Positions 7,733 to 16,809 of a DNA stretch of 64,000 nt are shown here, piece by piece. A model generated the notes under the pieces. The model had not been told where the DNA came from, did no database searches, and saw nothing but the letters and a program-made list of their open reading frames with translations. The position numbers were made by a program, and so were the translations under genes. This stretch comes from Streptomyces xylophagus. Lineage in GTDB: Bacteria; Actinomycetota; Actinomycetes; Streptomycetales; Streptomycetaceae. Location: contig NZ_JNWO01000012.1 of assembly GCF_000716435.1 (NCBI RefSeq), forward strand, positions 203,330 through 267,329, read 5' to 3'. Numbering within the stretch: the first letter of the stretch is position 1; each line of letters opens with the position of its first letter.

Positions 7733-9082
7733 ATGCCGAGCCTCCGCTCCCGCCTGTGGTCCCGCCTCCGCACACTCGCCGTCGCCACCTTCGGCCGCCG
7801 CGCCCTGGCCGCCGTCCTCTACGGCGTGCTCGCCCTCCCGCTCGCCCTGGTCGGTTTCTTCCTCACCCTCGTCGGGCTGGCGTTCGGCGGCGCGCTGTCG
7901 GTGACCACGCTGGGCCTGTGGCTGCTGGCCGCGACCGTGCGGGGCGCGCTGGCGCTGGGCGCGCTGCAGCGGGGGCTCGCGCGGCGGCTGCTCGGCCTGG
8001 AGATCGAGCAGCCGGGCGCGGAGGACGGCGGCAGCGGCACCGGGATTCTTGGCTGGCGGCGGGGCGTGCTGCTGGACCGGGCGGGCTGGCGGGCCGTCGG
8101 CTGCGCCCTGTTGACACCGTTCACAGCCGTTTTCGCGTACGTCGCCGTCGTCATCGGATACGTCTACGGCGCCCTGTTCACACTGCACCCGCTGCTCAAG
8201 CGCTGGAACTACAACACGGTTCACAGCACCACCGGCAGCTCCACCGACGGCTCCACGCACCCCGTGTCCACGAGCCACCACGTGTCACTGGAGTTCTTCG
8301 GTCACCAGCTCGACTCCTGGCCGCGCTGGTTGATTCCGTTCACAGCCGGATTGCTGTTGCTGGCCGTCGCACCCCTTCTCCTCCGTTACGCCCTCGGCCC
8401 GCACCGCGCCCTGTTGACCGTGCTGCTCGGCCCCGACGCCGCGACCCGCCGTATCCGCACCCTGGAGGAGACCCGCGCCCGAGCCGTCGACGACGCCGCG
8501 CTGACCCTCCGCCGTATCGAACGCGACCTGCACGACGGCACCCAGGCCCGCCTGGTCGCCCTCGCCATGCACCTCACCGTGATCCGCGAACTGGTCACCG
8601 CCGGCGCCGAACCCGACCGCGTCCTCACCGTCGTCGACACCGCCCGGGGCAACGCCACCCAGGCCATCACCGACCTGCGCCACCTCGTCAAGGGCATCCA
8701 TCCACCCGTACTCGACGAGGGCCTGCACGCCGCCCTCACCACCCTCGCCGCCGACAGCGCCCTCCCCGTCACCCTCACCACCGACATCGGCACCCGCCCC
8801 ACCCCGGCCGTCGAGACCATCGCCTACTTCTGCGCCGCCGAACTCCTCGCCAACGCCACGAAACACGCCCACGCCACGACCGCCGCCGTCGACGTCACCG
8901 CCCGCGACGGACTCCTGCGCCTCCGCGTCACCGACGACGGACAGGGCGGCGCGACGATCGGCGCGGGCTCAGGACTCACCGGCCTGCTGGCCCGCGTCCG
9001 TACCGTCGACGGCACACTGACCTGCGACAGCCCGCCGGGAGGCCCTACGGTGGTCACGGTCGACCTGCCCCACAGCCGCTGA
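7733..9082 (+). CDS. Sensor histidine kinase, NarL/DesK class, with N-terminal membrane sensor domain
   Basis: The protein has 449 residues from the ATG at 7733; a longer reading from 7697 would overlap the upstream gene. The N-terminal half is a multi-pass membrane sensor domain of the type common in Streptomyces. A HisKA_3 dimerisation domain follows, with the phospho-accepting His267 in RDLHDGTQARL, and then an HATPase_c domain (ELLANATKHAHA, DDGQGGA, GSGLTGLLARV). It phosphorylates the LuxR-type response regulator encoded 23 bases downstream. The signal is unknown; similar kinases often respond to envelope or antibiotic stress. Confidence 0.9.
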   Translation: MPSLRSRLWSRLRTLAVATFGRRALAAVLYGVLALPLALVGFFLTLVGLAFGGALSVTTLGLWLLAATVRGALALGALQRGLARRLLGLEIEQPGAEDGGSGTGILGWRRGVLLDRAGWRAVGCALLTPFTAVFAYVAVVIGYVYGALFTLHPLLKRWNYNTVHSTTGSSTDGSTHPVSTSHHVSLEFFGHQLDSWPRWLIPFTAGLLLLAVAPLLLRYALGPHRALLTVLLGPDAATRRIRTLEETRARAVDDAALTLRRIERDLHDGTQARLVALAMHLTVIRELVTAGAEPDRVLTVVDTARGNATQAITDLRHLVKGIHPPVLDEGLHAALTTLAADSALPVTLTTDIGTRPTPAVETIAYFCAAELLANATKHAHATTAAVDVTARDGLLRLRVTDDGQGGATIGAGSGLTGLLARVRTVDGTLTCDSPPGGPTVVTVDLPHSR

Positions 9083-9105
9083 GCCTCTGAACGGAGCCGT
9101 GCCGT

Positions 9106-9753
9106 ATGCGCGTCGTCATCGCCGAGGACTCGGCCCTCCTGCGCGACGGCCTGGTCCAACTGCTCCAGCTACGGGACGTAGAAGTGGCAGCGGCGGTCGG
9201 CGACGCGGAGTCCCTGCTGACCGCGGTCGCGGCCCATGCCCCCGACGTCGCCGTCGTGGACATCCGCCTCCCGCCCACCCAGACCGACGAGGGCGTACGG
9301 GCGGCCGTACGACTGCGGGAGCAGCACCCGGCGACCGGCGTGCTGCTGTTCTCGCAGTACGTCGAGACGACCCACGCGGCCCAACTCCTCGGAAACCCGG
9401 CCGGGTTCGGATATCTCCTCAAGGAACGGGTCGTGGACATCGGCGAGTTCATCGGCGCGCTGGAACGCGTCGCCGCCGGCGGCACCGCACTCGACCCCGA
9501 GGTCGTCGCCCAACTCTTCGGCGCCGCCCGCCGATCCACCGCCCTCGACACCCTCACACCCCGCGAACGCGAAGTCCTCGCACTGATGGCGGAGGGCCGC
9601 ACCAACCACGCGATCGCGACCGCGTTCACGGTCTCCGAACGAGCCGTCGAGAAGCACGTCGCCAACATCTTCACGAAGCTCGACCTGCCACCGTCGGAGA
9701 CAGGCAACCGGCGAGTGCTGGCGGTACTCCGCTACTTGGAGAACGGCCGCTGA
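9106..9753 (+). CDS. LuxR/NarL family response regulator
   Basis: This 215-residue protein has a receiver domain with the acidic pocket at residues 7-8 (AED) and phospho-accepting Asp52 in VVDIRLPP. A C-terminal LuxR-type helix-turn-helix follows (LTPREREVLALMAEGRTNHAIA, then SERAVEKHVANIFTKL). It lies directly after the histidine kinase and is its expected partner. The target genes are not evident. Confidence 0.93.
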   Translation: MRVVIAEDSALLRDGLVQLLQLRDVEVAAAVGDAESLLTAVAAHAPDVAVVDIRLPPTQTDEGVRAAVRLREQHPATGVLLFSQYVETTHAAQLLGNPAGFGYLLKERVVDIGEFIGALERVAAGGTALDPEVVAQLFGAARRSTALDTLTPREREVLALMAEGRTNHAIATAFTVSERAVEKHVANIFTKLDLPPSETGNRRVLAVLRYLENGR

Positions 9754-9848
9754 AGTTCGGAACGCGCTGACCAATTCAGTTGCCGCTCACTGCTCCGCGG
9801 CGGATCCTGTGTGCTCGGTCCAACCGGACGGCCGATGAGGGGGATGCC

Positions 9849-10232
9849 GTGGGACTCGTTCTGTTCCCAGGAGACGACGACAACAGCAGCCCGGACGCGG
9901 CCTGGTCCTGCAAGGGCTTCGCTGAGTTCCGGCGCTGGTTGGCACAGGCTGAAGGGTTCGGTCTCGACGAGATGGACGGCTTCGGCGGACAACGCTCCTG
10001 GAGCGATGTCGTCACGCCGCTTACACCGCTACTCGACCACCCCGATGTCGGCGGCCCCGATCTCTCACCGCTGGAGTGCGCCGCGATCCTGTCCCGCGTG
10101 CAGGAGATCGCTGACCAGTGCCAGGAGCGAGGCCAGGATCGGCTTGTCCAAGAGCACATCACCGACGCCCGAAACCTGGCGATCGTCCTGCGGTTCTGCA
10201 TCGACAAGGACGTCGATCTCCTCTTCCTCTGA
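9849..10232 (+). CDS. Hypothetical protein (127 aa)
   Basis: No family is recognised. The GTG at 9849 has a GAGGGG ribosome-binding site 5 bases upstream, which favours it over the ATG at 9780. The protein is acidic, soluble and likely helical in its second half (LSPLECAAILSRVQEIADQC). It has no signal peptide or membrane segment. Small acidic stand-alone proteins like this are sometimes immunity proteins, but no toxin gene is adjacent, so no role is assigned. Confidence 0.65.
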   Translation: MGLVLFPGDDDNSSPDAAWSCKGFAEFRRWLAQAEGFGLDEMDGFGGQRSWSDVVTPLTPLLDHPDVGGPDLSPLECAAILSRVQEIADQCQERGQDRLVQEHITDARNLAIVLRFCIDKDVDLLFL

Positions 10233-10284
10233 ACGCGGTCGAGGTCACCACCAGGGCCGGTGACCGACCTGAACCCCGCCGCCC

Positions 10285-10926
10285 CTACCGGCTCCCGCTC
10301 AGGTGCGCGAACACCACCACGTTCCCCTGATACCCCGTCGACCGCGAGTACCCGCCCCCACACGTGATCACCCGCAACTCCGGCCGCCGCGCGGCCCCGT
10401 ACACCTTCTGGTCGGGAAAGCGGCTCGCCTCGTACACCTCGACCGCGTCCACCGTGAACAGCGCGACGCTCCCGTCCAACCGGTCCAGCTCGATGGTGTT
10501 GCCCTTCTTCAGGGCGCCGAGATCGTAGAAGACGGCGGGTCCGTCGGCGTTGTCGACATGCCCCGCGACGATCGCCGTGCCGGTCTCACCGGGGGTGGTG
10601 CCGGCCTCGTACCAGCCGGCGAGGTTCTTCCTCGCGGCCGGGGGCACGTCCAGGCTGCCGGTGCTCGTCAGCTTGAGGCCCATCAGCGGGGCGTCCACAT
10701 GGATGGCCGGGATGTGGATGCGGTCCGGCGGCGACGGTGGCAGCGCACGTGCCGCGGTGTGCCCGGCGACCGGGTCGGGCCGGCCCTCGGCGGCGGACGG
10801 CTGGGGCGGCGCGTTCGTCTCACCGCCGCCGGTCAGCAGCCACGCGCCCGTGCACAGGGCGACCACGGTGACGGCCCCTATCGCGGTATTGCCGAATCCA
10901 CGGCGACAGCTACGACGACGCATCAC
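10285..10926 (-). CDS. Class F sortase
   Basis: This 213-residue transpeptidase has one N-terminal membrane anchor (residues about 14-33), a proline-rich linker and a sortase beta-barrel. The catalytic His lies in VAGHVDNADG (about residue 123) and the catalytic Cys in RVITCGGGY (about 189). Arg195 is a candidate third active-site residue. Sortases attach surface proteins to the cell wall or to each other. A secreted protein with a C-terminal hydrophobic tail is encoded directly upstream on the same strand and is the obvious candidate substrate. Confidence 0.88.
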   Translation of the reverse strand: MMRRRSCRRGFGNTAIGAVTVVALCTGAWLLTGGGETNAPPQPSAAEGRPDPVAGHTAARALPPSPPDRIHIPAIHVDAPLMGLKLTSTGSLDVPPAARKNLAGWYEAGTTPGETGTAIVAGHVDNADGPAVFYDLGALKKGNTIELDRLDGSVALFTVDAVEVYEASRFPDQKVYGAARRPELRVITCGGGYSRSTGYQGNVVVFAHLSGSR

Positions 10927-11040
10927 TCACCCCTCTCCAGCAACTGGCTGCCCCGCGCCCCCCTCCGGGCCACGAGGGGCGTCGGACCCGGAGGGGGAGG
11001 GGACTTGCGGTACCGGCGGACGGACAGCGGAGGGTGTCCG

Positions 11041-11559
11041 TCAGATCCCGTCGCCTCTCGCCCGGCGATGCAGGAGCCAGGTACCGCCCGCGGCGGCGAC
11101 GGCGAGAGCCGCCACGCCGGCCGCGGTCTGCACGGGGTCGGGGCCCAAGGCACCGCCGACCCCCGTCTTCACACTTCCGCGCGGCTGCACCTGCTGCCGC
11201 ATCGAGGCCAGCGTCACCATCAGATCGCCGGTGACCTCCTTGCCGTCCGCGCACTTCGCGACGATCTCGTACGTCCCCGGCTGCGCGCTCGGCGGCACCT
11301 TGAACTGCCCGATCGCATCGCCCTCGTGCGTACTCGGCGCCAGCGTGAACGTGCCGGCGCCCACCGCGCTCGCATCACCGGCGGCCGTGCCGTCGTCGCC
11401 GCAGGCCGCCGTGTTCACCGTGACGTCGCCGCCCGGCACGGCGTTCGACGGAAACACCTCCAGACTGCCCCTCTCGCCGCCGTACGCCGGCGCGGTCGCG
11501 AGACCCGCGGCGGCGAAGGCGAGCGCGGTGCCGGTCAGCAGACGGGCGGTACGTCGCAT
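11041..11559 (-). CDS. Secreted protein with C-terminal anchoring tail, probable sortase substrate
   Basis: This 172-residue protein has an N-terminal signal peptide (RRTARLLTGTALAFAAAGL, cleavage after about residue 26). A beta-rich extracellular domain contains two Cys residues near 53 and 102. The C-terminus is of sorting-signal type: a GSVKTGVGGALGPD segment, a hydrophobic stretch at about 146-162 and a basic end HRRAR. No canonical LPXTG is present. It precedes a class F sortase gene on the same strand by 114 bases, which suggests that sortase anchors it. The extracellular role is unknown. Confidence 0.75.
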   Translation of the reverse strand: MRRTARLLTGTALAFAAAGLATAPAYGGERGSLEVFPSNAVPGGDVTVNTAACGDDGTAAGDASAVGAGTFTLAPSTHEGDAIGQFKVPPSAQPGTYEIVAKCADGKEVTGDLMVTLASMRQQVQPRGSVKTGVGGALGPDPVQTAAGVAALAVAAAGGTWLLHRRARGDGI

Positions 11560-11807
11560 CGGTGCTCCTCCGAGCTGTGGTTGGCTGCCCTTCCGAGGAA
11601 AGTGGCACCGGGCCCGGCCCGCTTCCTGAGCGAGCGTCAGAAGTGTGGTGAATGGGTGTCAGGAAGGCGCTACGACAGCCCGTCCCGCCGCCGTTTCAGC
11701 AGGTCATAGGGGTACGGCGGACCGTTACCTGAGAAGATCCCGAAGAGCGCAGGCCGCGCGTGTGAACGGGTGACCGCAGCCCCTGTCGGCAGCGCGATCG
11801 ACCGAGC

Positions 11808-11830
11808 TTGACCTCAAGAATGGTTGAGGT
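11808..11830 (+). promoter_or_regulatory. SoxR box in a promoter with a 19-bp spacer
   Basis: ACCTCAA (11811-11817) and TTGAGGT (11824-11830) form a perfect inverted repeat with a 6-base centre. A -35-like TTGACC starts at 11808. The arrangement matches the soxS-type SoxR operator, where the box lies in an overlong spacer. It lies 15 bases upstream of an FMN reductase gene. SoxR is known in Streptomyces to activate genes of this family in response to redox-active antibiotics. Confidence 0.75.
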
Positions 11831-11844
11831 ACCAGGCTGCCCGC

Positions 11845-12432
11845 ATGGACACCACTACCCCTCCTTTGGTCGTCACCGTCGTCATCGGCAGCAACCGCCA
11901 CGGCCGCTTCGGCCCGGTCGTCGCCGACTGGCTCCTCACCCACGTCCACGACCGCCCCGACCTCGCCCTCCAGGTCGTCGACGTGGCAGACACCGACCAC
12001 CTGCCGACGACCCTCGCCCCGACCCCGGAGGCGACCACCGCACTCTCCGGCATCACCCCGAAACTGTCCTCGGCCGACGCCTTCGTCGTCCTCACCCCCG
12101 AGTACAACCACTCCTTCCCGGCCGGCCTCAAGAACCTCATCGACTGGCACTACACCGAGTGGCGCGCCAAACCCGTCGCCCTCGTCTCCTACGGCGGCCT
12201 CGCGGGCGGCCTGCGCGCGGTGGAACACCTGCGCCAGGTCTTCGCCGAACTCCACGCCGTCACGGTCCGCGACACCGTCTCCTTCCACAACGCGGGCGCG
12301 TCCTTCGACGACCGGGGCCTCCCCAAGGACCCCACGGCTCCGGACGCGGCGGCGAAGGCGATGCTCGACCAACTGGTGTGGTGGGGACGGGCGTTGAAGG
12401 AGGCGCGGGAAGCACGGCCGTACTCCGCATAG
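11845..12432 (+). CDS. NADPH-dependent FMN reductase family protein (SoxR target)
   Basis: This 195-residue protein is a flavodoxin-fold NADPH-dependent FMN/quinone reductase. The early GSNRHGRFG loop binds the FMN phosphate and TPEYNHSFPAGLKNLID is a hallmark of the family. A SoxR box ends 15 bases before the ATG at 11845, so expression is probably induced by redox-cycling compounds. The enzyme may detoxify quinones or supply reduced flavin. The ATG at 11824 would place the start inside the SoxR box and was rejected. Confidence 0.88.
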   Translation: MDTTTPPLVVTVVIGSNRHGRFGPVVADWLLTHVHDRPDLALQVVDVADTDHLPTTLAPTPEATTALSGITPKLSSADAFVVLTPEYNHSFPAGLKNLIDWHYTEWRAKPVALVSYGGLAGGLRAVEHLRQVFAELHAVTVRDTVSFHNAGASFDDRGLPKDPTAPDAAAKAMLDQLVWWGRALKEAREARPYSA

Positions 12433-12522
12433 CGCCCTCTTCGCGACTCCTCCCGGAATTCACCCGAACGGGACACCTGTCCGCCGCCATGAGAACCGCC
12501 CCGGCGGAGCATGCATCCCGGC

Positions 12523-13653
12523 ATGAGTGTGGACAAGGCGTACTTCACCGTCGGGGCCACCGTGTCCACGTACGACATCGACGCGGACGCGGCGGACCCG
12601 GCCCAGGACTGGCAACTCGGCGCGGCCTGGGCCGGGTTGCCGCCCGGCTGGGAGGAAGGCATCGACGCGGCGGTCGACTTGGGCCAGGCCCATCTGTACG
12701 TCTTCCGGGGCACGGAGTACGTCCGCATCCCGTTCGCCACCCAGACCGTCGACGACGGCTACCCGCTCACGATCCGCGACAACTGGACCGGCCTCTCCTT
12801 CGACACCGTCGACGCGGTCATGAACTGGTCCGACGGAAAGCTCTACTTCTTCAGCGGCCCGCAGTACGTCCGCTACGACATCACCGCCGACCGCCAGGAC
12901 CCCGGTTACCCCAAGCTCATCGCCGACGGCTGGACCGGAGTCACCGCCGACTGGATCGGCGACGGCATCGACGGCGCCCTCAACCCCGGGAACGGACGGG
13001 CCTACTTCTTCAAGGGCACCGAGTACGTGGCCGTCGACTGGCGCACCAAGAAACAGGAGGACGGCTACCCCCTCACCATCGCCGACCAGTGGCCCGGCCT
13101 CACCGGCCCCTACGACGCGATCTGGTCGAACGCCGCCACCGCACCGCCGAGTTCGAGCAAGGGGTCCCAATTCCGGCAGTTCTACGGCGAGTTCGCCACC
13201 GCCAGCGAGACGGCGACCGGCGTCCCCGCGCTGGTCACGCTCGGTCAGGCGGCACTGGAATCCGGCTGGGGCACAGCAGCCCCCGGCAACAACTTCTTCG
13301 GCATCAAGGCGAAGGCGACCGACCCGCCCGAGAGCAGGCAACTCCTCAGGACCCAGGAGGTGTTGGACCGGCCGGACGTGCAGTTCCCGGAGGTCATCTC
13401 CGTGACGCAGCGCCCCGACGGCAAGTACCTGTACGTCGTCCGCGACTGGTTCCGCGTCTACGCGACCCCCGAGGAGTCCTTCACGGCCCACGGCAACTAC
13501 CTGCGGAACAACAGCCGTTACGCCTCCGCGTTCGACCACACCGACGACCCGTACGCCTTCGCCCGGGCGGTCGCGGACGCGGGCTACGCGACCGCCACGA
13601 ACTACTACGACTCCCTGGCCTCGGTCATGCGGAACATCGAGGCCGCCACCTGA
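12523..13653 (+). CDS. Hemopexin-repeat protein fused to a GH73-type glucosaminidase domain
   Basis: The protein has 376 residues from the ATG at 12523 (MSVDKAYFT). Residues about 1-205 hold four hemopexin-like blades, each with an aromatic YxFxGxxYVR-type core (LYVFRGTEYVRI, LYFFSGPQYVRY, AYFFKGTEYVAV). Residues about 215-375 form a mannosyl-glycoprotein endo-beta-N-acetylglucosaminidase (FlgJ/GH73) domain with VTLGQAALESGWG, where the Glu is the likely catalytic acid, and NNFFGIKAKA. Such domains cut peptidoglycan glycan strands. No signal peptide or membrane segment is visible, which is odd for a wall hydrolase. It precedes three unrecognised genes on the same strand. Confidence 0.8.
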   Translation: MSVDKAYFTVGATVSTYDIDADAADPAQDWQLGAAWAGLPPGWEEGIDAAVDLGQAHLYVFRGTEYVRIPFATQTVDDGYPLTIRDNWTGLSFDTVDAVMNWSDGKLYFFSGPQYVRYDITADRQDPGYPKLIADGWTGVTADWIGDGIDGALNPGNGRAYFFKGTEYVAVDWRTKKQEDGYPLTIADQWPGLTGPYDAIWSNAATAPPSSSKGSQFRQFYGEFATASETATGVPALVTLGQAALESGWGTAAPGNNFFGIKAKATDPPESRQLLRTQEVLDRPDVQFPEVISVTQRPDGKYLYVVRDWFRVYATPEESFTAHGNYLRNNSRYASAFDHTDDPYAFARAVADAGYATATNYYDSLASVMRNIEAAT

Positions 13654-13762
13654 GCCGCTACCTGAGCCACCACCTGAACTGAACCGGCCGGTGATTCACT
13701 GATCCGGGTGAATGCCCGCAAGTCGCCGTATAGGTGTCATATGACCCGGGCAGGACGGGGTC

Positions 13763-15226
13763 ATGGGATACCAACTGGGGGATCTGGGGCGGACGTTCCG
13801 CGACCAGATGTACAACGTGCTCACCGGCGGCGACGGCAGCGTCCCGCCGGCCAAGTCCAGCTTCATCACCTGGTGCATGCCGGGACTGCCGTACCAGGAG
13901 GCGGACTTCGCGTTCGCCGCGCAGGGCATCGGCACCGGCGCCACGGCGGCGGAGGACAAGCTCCTGCTCCAGCAGGCGTACAACTTCTCCTCGCTCATCG
14001 ACTTCATCCCGGACGTGACCTCGGCGTACTCGTCGGGCCGCCAGGACGGGGTGTGGCGCAACGCGAGCGGTGCCCGGCTGAGCGAGATCTACGGCCAGAT
14101 CCTCAAGTTCTCCAAGGTCGTCGACGACCAGCTCACCGACGACCAGAAGGCCAAACTGGACCGGTTCCGGGGCCTGTTACGGGTGACGCGCACCGTGAAG
14201 GACATCGTCACCGAGCAGGAGAAACAGGTCACCGAGGACAGCCCCATGCTCAAGGCCTACAAGGCGTGCATGCAGGCGTACGTCACCGCCGCGCTGTCGT
14301 ACAACAACAAGCGCATCGCCGCCCAGGCCGCCATCGGGGAGTCCGGCAAACAGGCGGTCGCGGACTGGGCGGCCAACGCGCAGCTGTACTCGATGCAGGT
14401 CGCCGCCGCGATGGACGACTGGACGTCGAGCGGGTACCGCAACGAGGTCGAGGAGATCAACGCCTACATCGACCAGACCACCGAGAAGTCGATGCTGCTG
14501 TGGAAGCGCAACCTGGAGCGCTTCTACAAGGAGGCGAACACCAACGCGCTCGGCCCGGGCCAGTCCTTCTACTACACGACGGTCGTCCCCGGTGACTTCG
14601 CGACCTCGAACGGCTGGACCGCGTACTCGATGTACCACCAGATGGTGGACTCCCACAGCCACTACGAGACGACGTCCTGGTCGGCCGGCGGTGGCCTGAA
14701 CTTCGGCCTGTGGAGCGCGAGTTCGGGCGTCACCTCCAACTCCCAGGACTACAGCGAGAACTACCAGGTCGACGACTTCTCGATGTCCTTCGAGATGGCG
14801 CAGGTGCAGGTCGTACGGCCCTGGTTCTACCCGGAGTTCCTGGAGAACCGCGGCTGGGACCTGCGCAAGGGGCGGGGCTGGAACTACGACCAGATGCCGT
14901 CCGACGGCGGCAATCCGCCGCAGGGCCGCTTCATCGGCTATCCGCTCCAGGCCCTGTTCATCAGGAACCTCACCATCCACTCCGCCTCGCTGGCCCAGGC
15001 GTTGCAGACCCACCAGAGCTCCGTGTCGGTCAACGCCAGTGTCGGCTGGGGCCCGTTCACCGTGAAGGGCAGCTACAGCCACTCCGAGTCGGACCAGCAC
15101 TTCCACTCCGAGAACGACGGCGCCACCATCACCGTCCCCGGCATGCAGATCATCGGCTTCGTCAACCACCTCCTCGACAAGACACCCAACCTGCTCGACG
15201 GCCTCGACCCCGACCAACTGGTGTAA
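13763..15226 (+). CDS. Unrecognised protein A, paralogous to protein B downstream
   Basis: This is a 487-residue protein with no family I can name. The N-terminal half (residues about 60-270) is predicted helical, including a charged stretch with KDIVTEQEKQV. The C-terminal half is beta-rich and aromatic, with SYSHSESDQHFHSENDG near residue 440. Residues about 350-400 (VVRPWFYPEF, GWDLRKGRGW, PPQGRFIGYP) are shared with the next gene's product (VVRPWLDPPM, AWRLSSG, PPHGRCPSY). No signal peptide is seen. It heads a likely three-gene operon (13.8-17.4 kb) beside a hemopexin-glucosaminidase gene. A secreted, toxin-like or surface role is possible but unproven. Confidence 0.65.
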   Translation: MGYQLGDLGRTFRDQMYNVLTGGDGSVPPAKSSFITWCMPGLPYQEADFAFAAQGIGTGATAAEDKLLLQQAYNFSSLIDFIPDVTSAYSSGRQDGVWRNASGARLSEIYGQILKFSKVVDDQLTDDQKAKLDRFRGLLRVTRTVKDIVTEQEKQVTEDSPMLKAYKACMQAYVTAALSYNNKRIAAQAAIGESGKQAVADWAANAQLYSMQVAAAMDDWTSSGYRNEVEEINAYIDQTTEKSMLLWKRNLERFYKEANTNALGPGQSFYYTTVVPGDFATSNGWTAYSMYHQMVDSHSHYETTSWSAGGGLNFGLWSASSGVTSNSQDYSENYQVDDFSMSFEMAQVQVVRPWFYPEFLENRGWDLRKGRGWNYDQMPSDGGNPPQGRFIGYPLQALFIRNLTIHSASLAQALQTHQSSVSVNASVGWGPFTVKGSYSHSESDQHFHSENDGATITVPGMQIIGFVNHLLDKTPNLLDGLDPDQLV

Positions 15227-15240
15227 GGCGGCGGGCAATT

Positions 15241-16809
15241 GTGACCGACAACGAAACGGTGTGGTCGGCCTCCCCGGTGGACGCGGCCGCGATTTTCGGC
15301 CTGGGCGCGTACTTCCGGAACCTGCTCACCGACCCCGACCACCTGGTCGGCGTACCGGTGACGCCGGTCGTCTACCAGGACAGCACGTTCCGCTTCGGCG
15401 GCGCCCTGGACTCGGCCCGGTCCACGGTCTGGGCCGAGTTCTGCGAACTGGTCAACAGGGTTCCCACCCAACCGATTTGGGCGCCTCCGTCGACCGTCCA
15501 CCTGTGGGGTATCTACGGCGAGGTACTCGGCGCCGACCTGGCCCGCTCCACCCTCACCCCCGAGGAACACCAGCGCTACGACACGGCGGTCGACTACCTC
15601 TACGACACCGGCCCCGACGGAGTCTTCGTCCCCTCACCCGCCCTGCGCGACTACCGCACGGCCCGCCAGGCCTGGCTCCAGGCCGACACGGACTACCACC
15701 AGGCGGAACAGACGGCGGCCATGTCGACCGACCCGGCGGCGCGCGACCACTGGACCCACGTCGACGAACCCCGCCTCCGCCAGGCCAGGGACGACGCCAT
15801 GGACGCCTGGCAGACCGCAGGCCACAAAGCCGAGGTGGAGGACGCCCTGCGCGAGACCTCCGAACTCGCCTCCAAGGCCCCCTCCAGCATCTGGAAACGG
15901 CACCGCGACACCTTCAACCCCAACCTCCCCGACCAGTACACGACCGCCCCCAACGGCACGCGTTTCGCGCCCACTTACTACTCACCGGACGGCGCCCTGG
16001 ACGACCCCTGGTCGAGAGTCGTGCTCTCGGAGGACATGCTCCGTACCCTGGCCGCGCAGGCCCCCGCGGAACTCAGGTCGGCGTTCGGCGACCGCGCCAC
16101 CGACGACACGGTCTTCTCCCTCGCCTTCGAATACCGGGTGGTGTCCGTGGTCCGCCCCTGGCTGGACCCGCCGATGGAGCTCTTCGGCTCCCGGGCCTGG
16201 CGCCTCTCGTCAGGTGTCGCCCCGCTCAGCGACGGCGCCACTCCACCCCACGGCCGCTGCCCGTCGTACGTCGAATCGGTCGCCCTGGCCCGCAACATCG
16301 AACTGATCCGCCAGGCCGTCGGCTACACGGAGACCCCCGGCGAGACCACCCTCCACGGCACCTGGACCCTCGACCTCGACAACGGCATCGCCGGCGGCGA
16401 CATGAACACCGCCGACCTCTGGTGGGAGTGGATGACGGAGACCACCGCCCAGTTGGTCCCCAGCTCCCACGCCGGAATCGTCAACCTCGGCCAGGTCGAC
16501 TACGACGCCTTCGACGGCCACCGCCTCTCGACCCTCACCTACGGCACCACACCCCTCACCGGCAACCCGGACGCGAGCAACCAACTGGTCACCGGGGACG
16601 TGTTCGCCGTACGCACGACGGAGGGCCGCTTCGCCAAGGTCCTCGTCGTCCAGTACGGCTACGACCTCCAACTCCGCTGGGTGGCCTACCAGCAGGCGAC
16701 CTCCGCGACGCAGAGCACGGTCACCGGCCCGGACGACGTCTTCCTCGCCGGGTTCGTGTGCAGACAGCTCCCGAAGAGCCCGGACCCGGACCCGGCGCTG
16801 ACATGGTGA
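15241..16809 (+). CDS. Unrecognised protein B, paralogous to protein A
   Basis: This 522-residue protein starts at the GTG at 15241, 14 bases after the stop of protein A. The N-terminus (residues 1-95) is compact and aromatic. Residues about 145-210 form a charged helical region. The middle (about 295-345) carries the VVRPWLDPPM ... SDGATPPHGR block shared with protein A. A distinct C-terminal part follows (residues about 380-510). Its stop overlaps the start of protein C by 7 bases, indicating coupled translation. No signal peptide or membrane segment is visible. The function is unknown. Confidence 0.65.
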   Translation: MTDNETVWSASPVDAAAIFGLGAYFRNLLTDPDHLVGVPVTPVVYQDSTFRFGGALDSARSTVWAEFCELVNRVPTQPIWAPPSTVHLWGIYGEVLGADLARSTLTPEEHQRYDTAVDYLYDTGPDGVFVPSPALRDYRTARQAWLQADTDYHQAEQTAAMSTDPAARDHWTHVDEPRLRQARDDAMDAWQTAGHKAEVEDALRETSELASKAPSSIWKRHRDTFNPNLPDQYTTAPNGTRFAPTYYSPDGALDDPWSRVVLSEDMLRTLAAQAPAELRSAFGDRATDDTVFSLAFEYRVVSVVRPWLDPPMELFGSRAWRLSSGVAPLSDGATPPHGRCPSYVESVALARNIELIRQAVGYTETPGETTLHGTWTLDLDNGIAGGDMNTADLWWEWMTETTAQLVPSSHAGIVNLGQVDYDAFDGHRLSTLTYGTTPLTGNPDASNQLVTGDVFAVRTTEGRFAKVLVVQYGYDLQLRWVAYQQATSATQSTVTGPDDVFLAGFVCRQLPKSPDPDPALTW

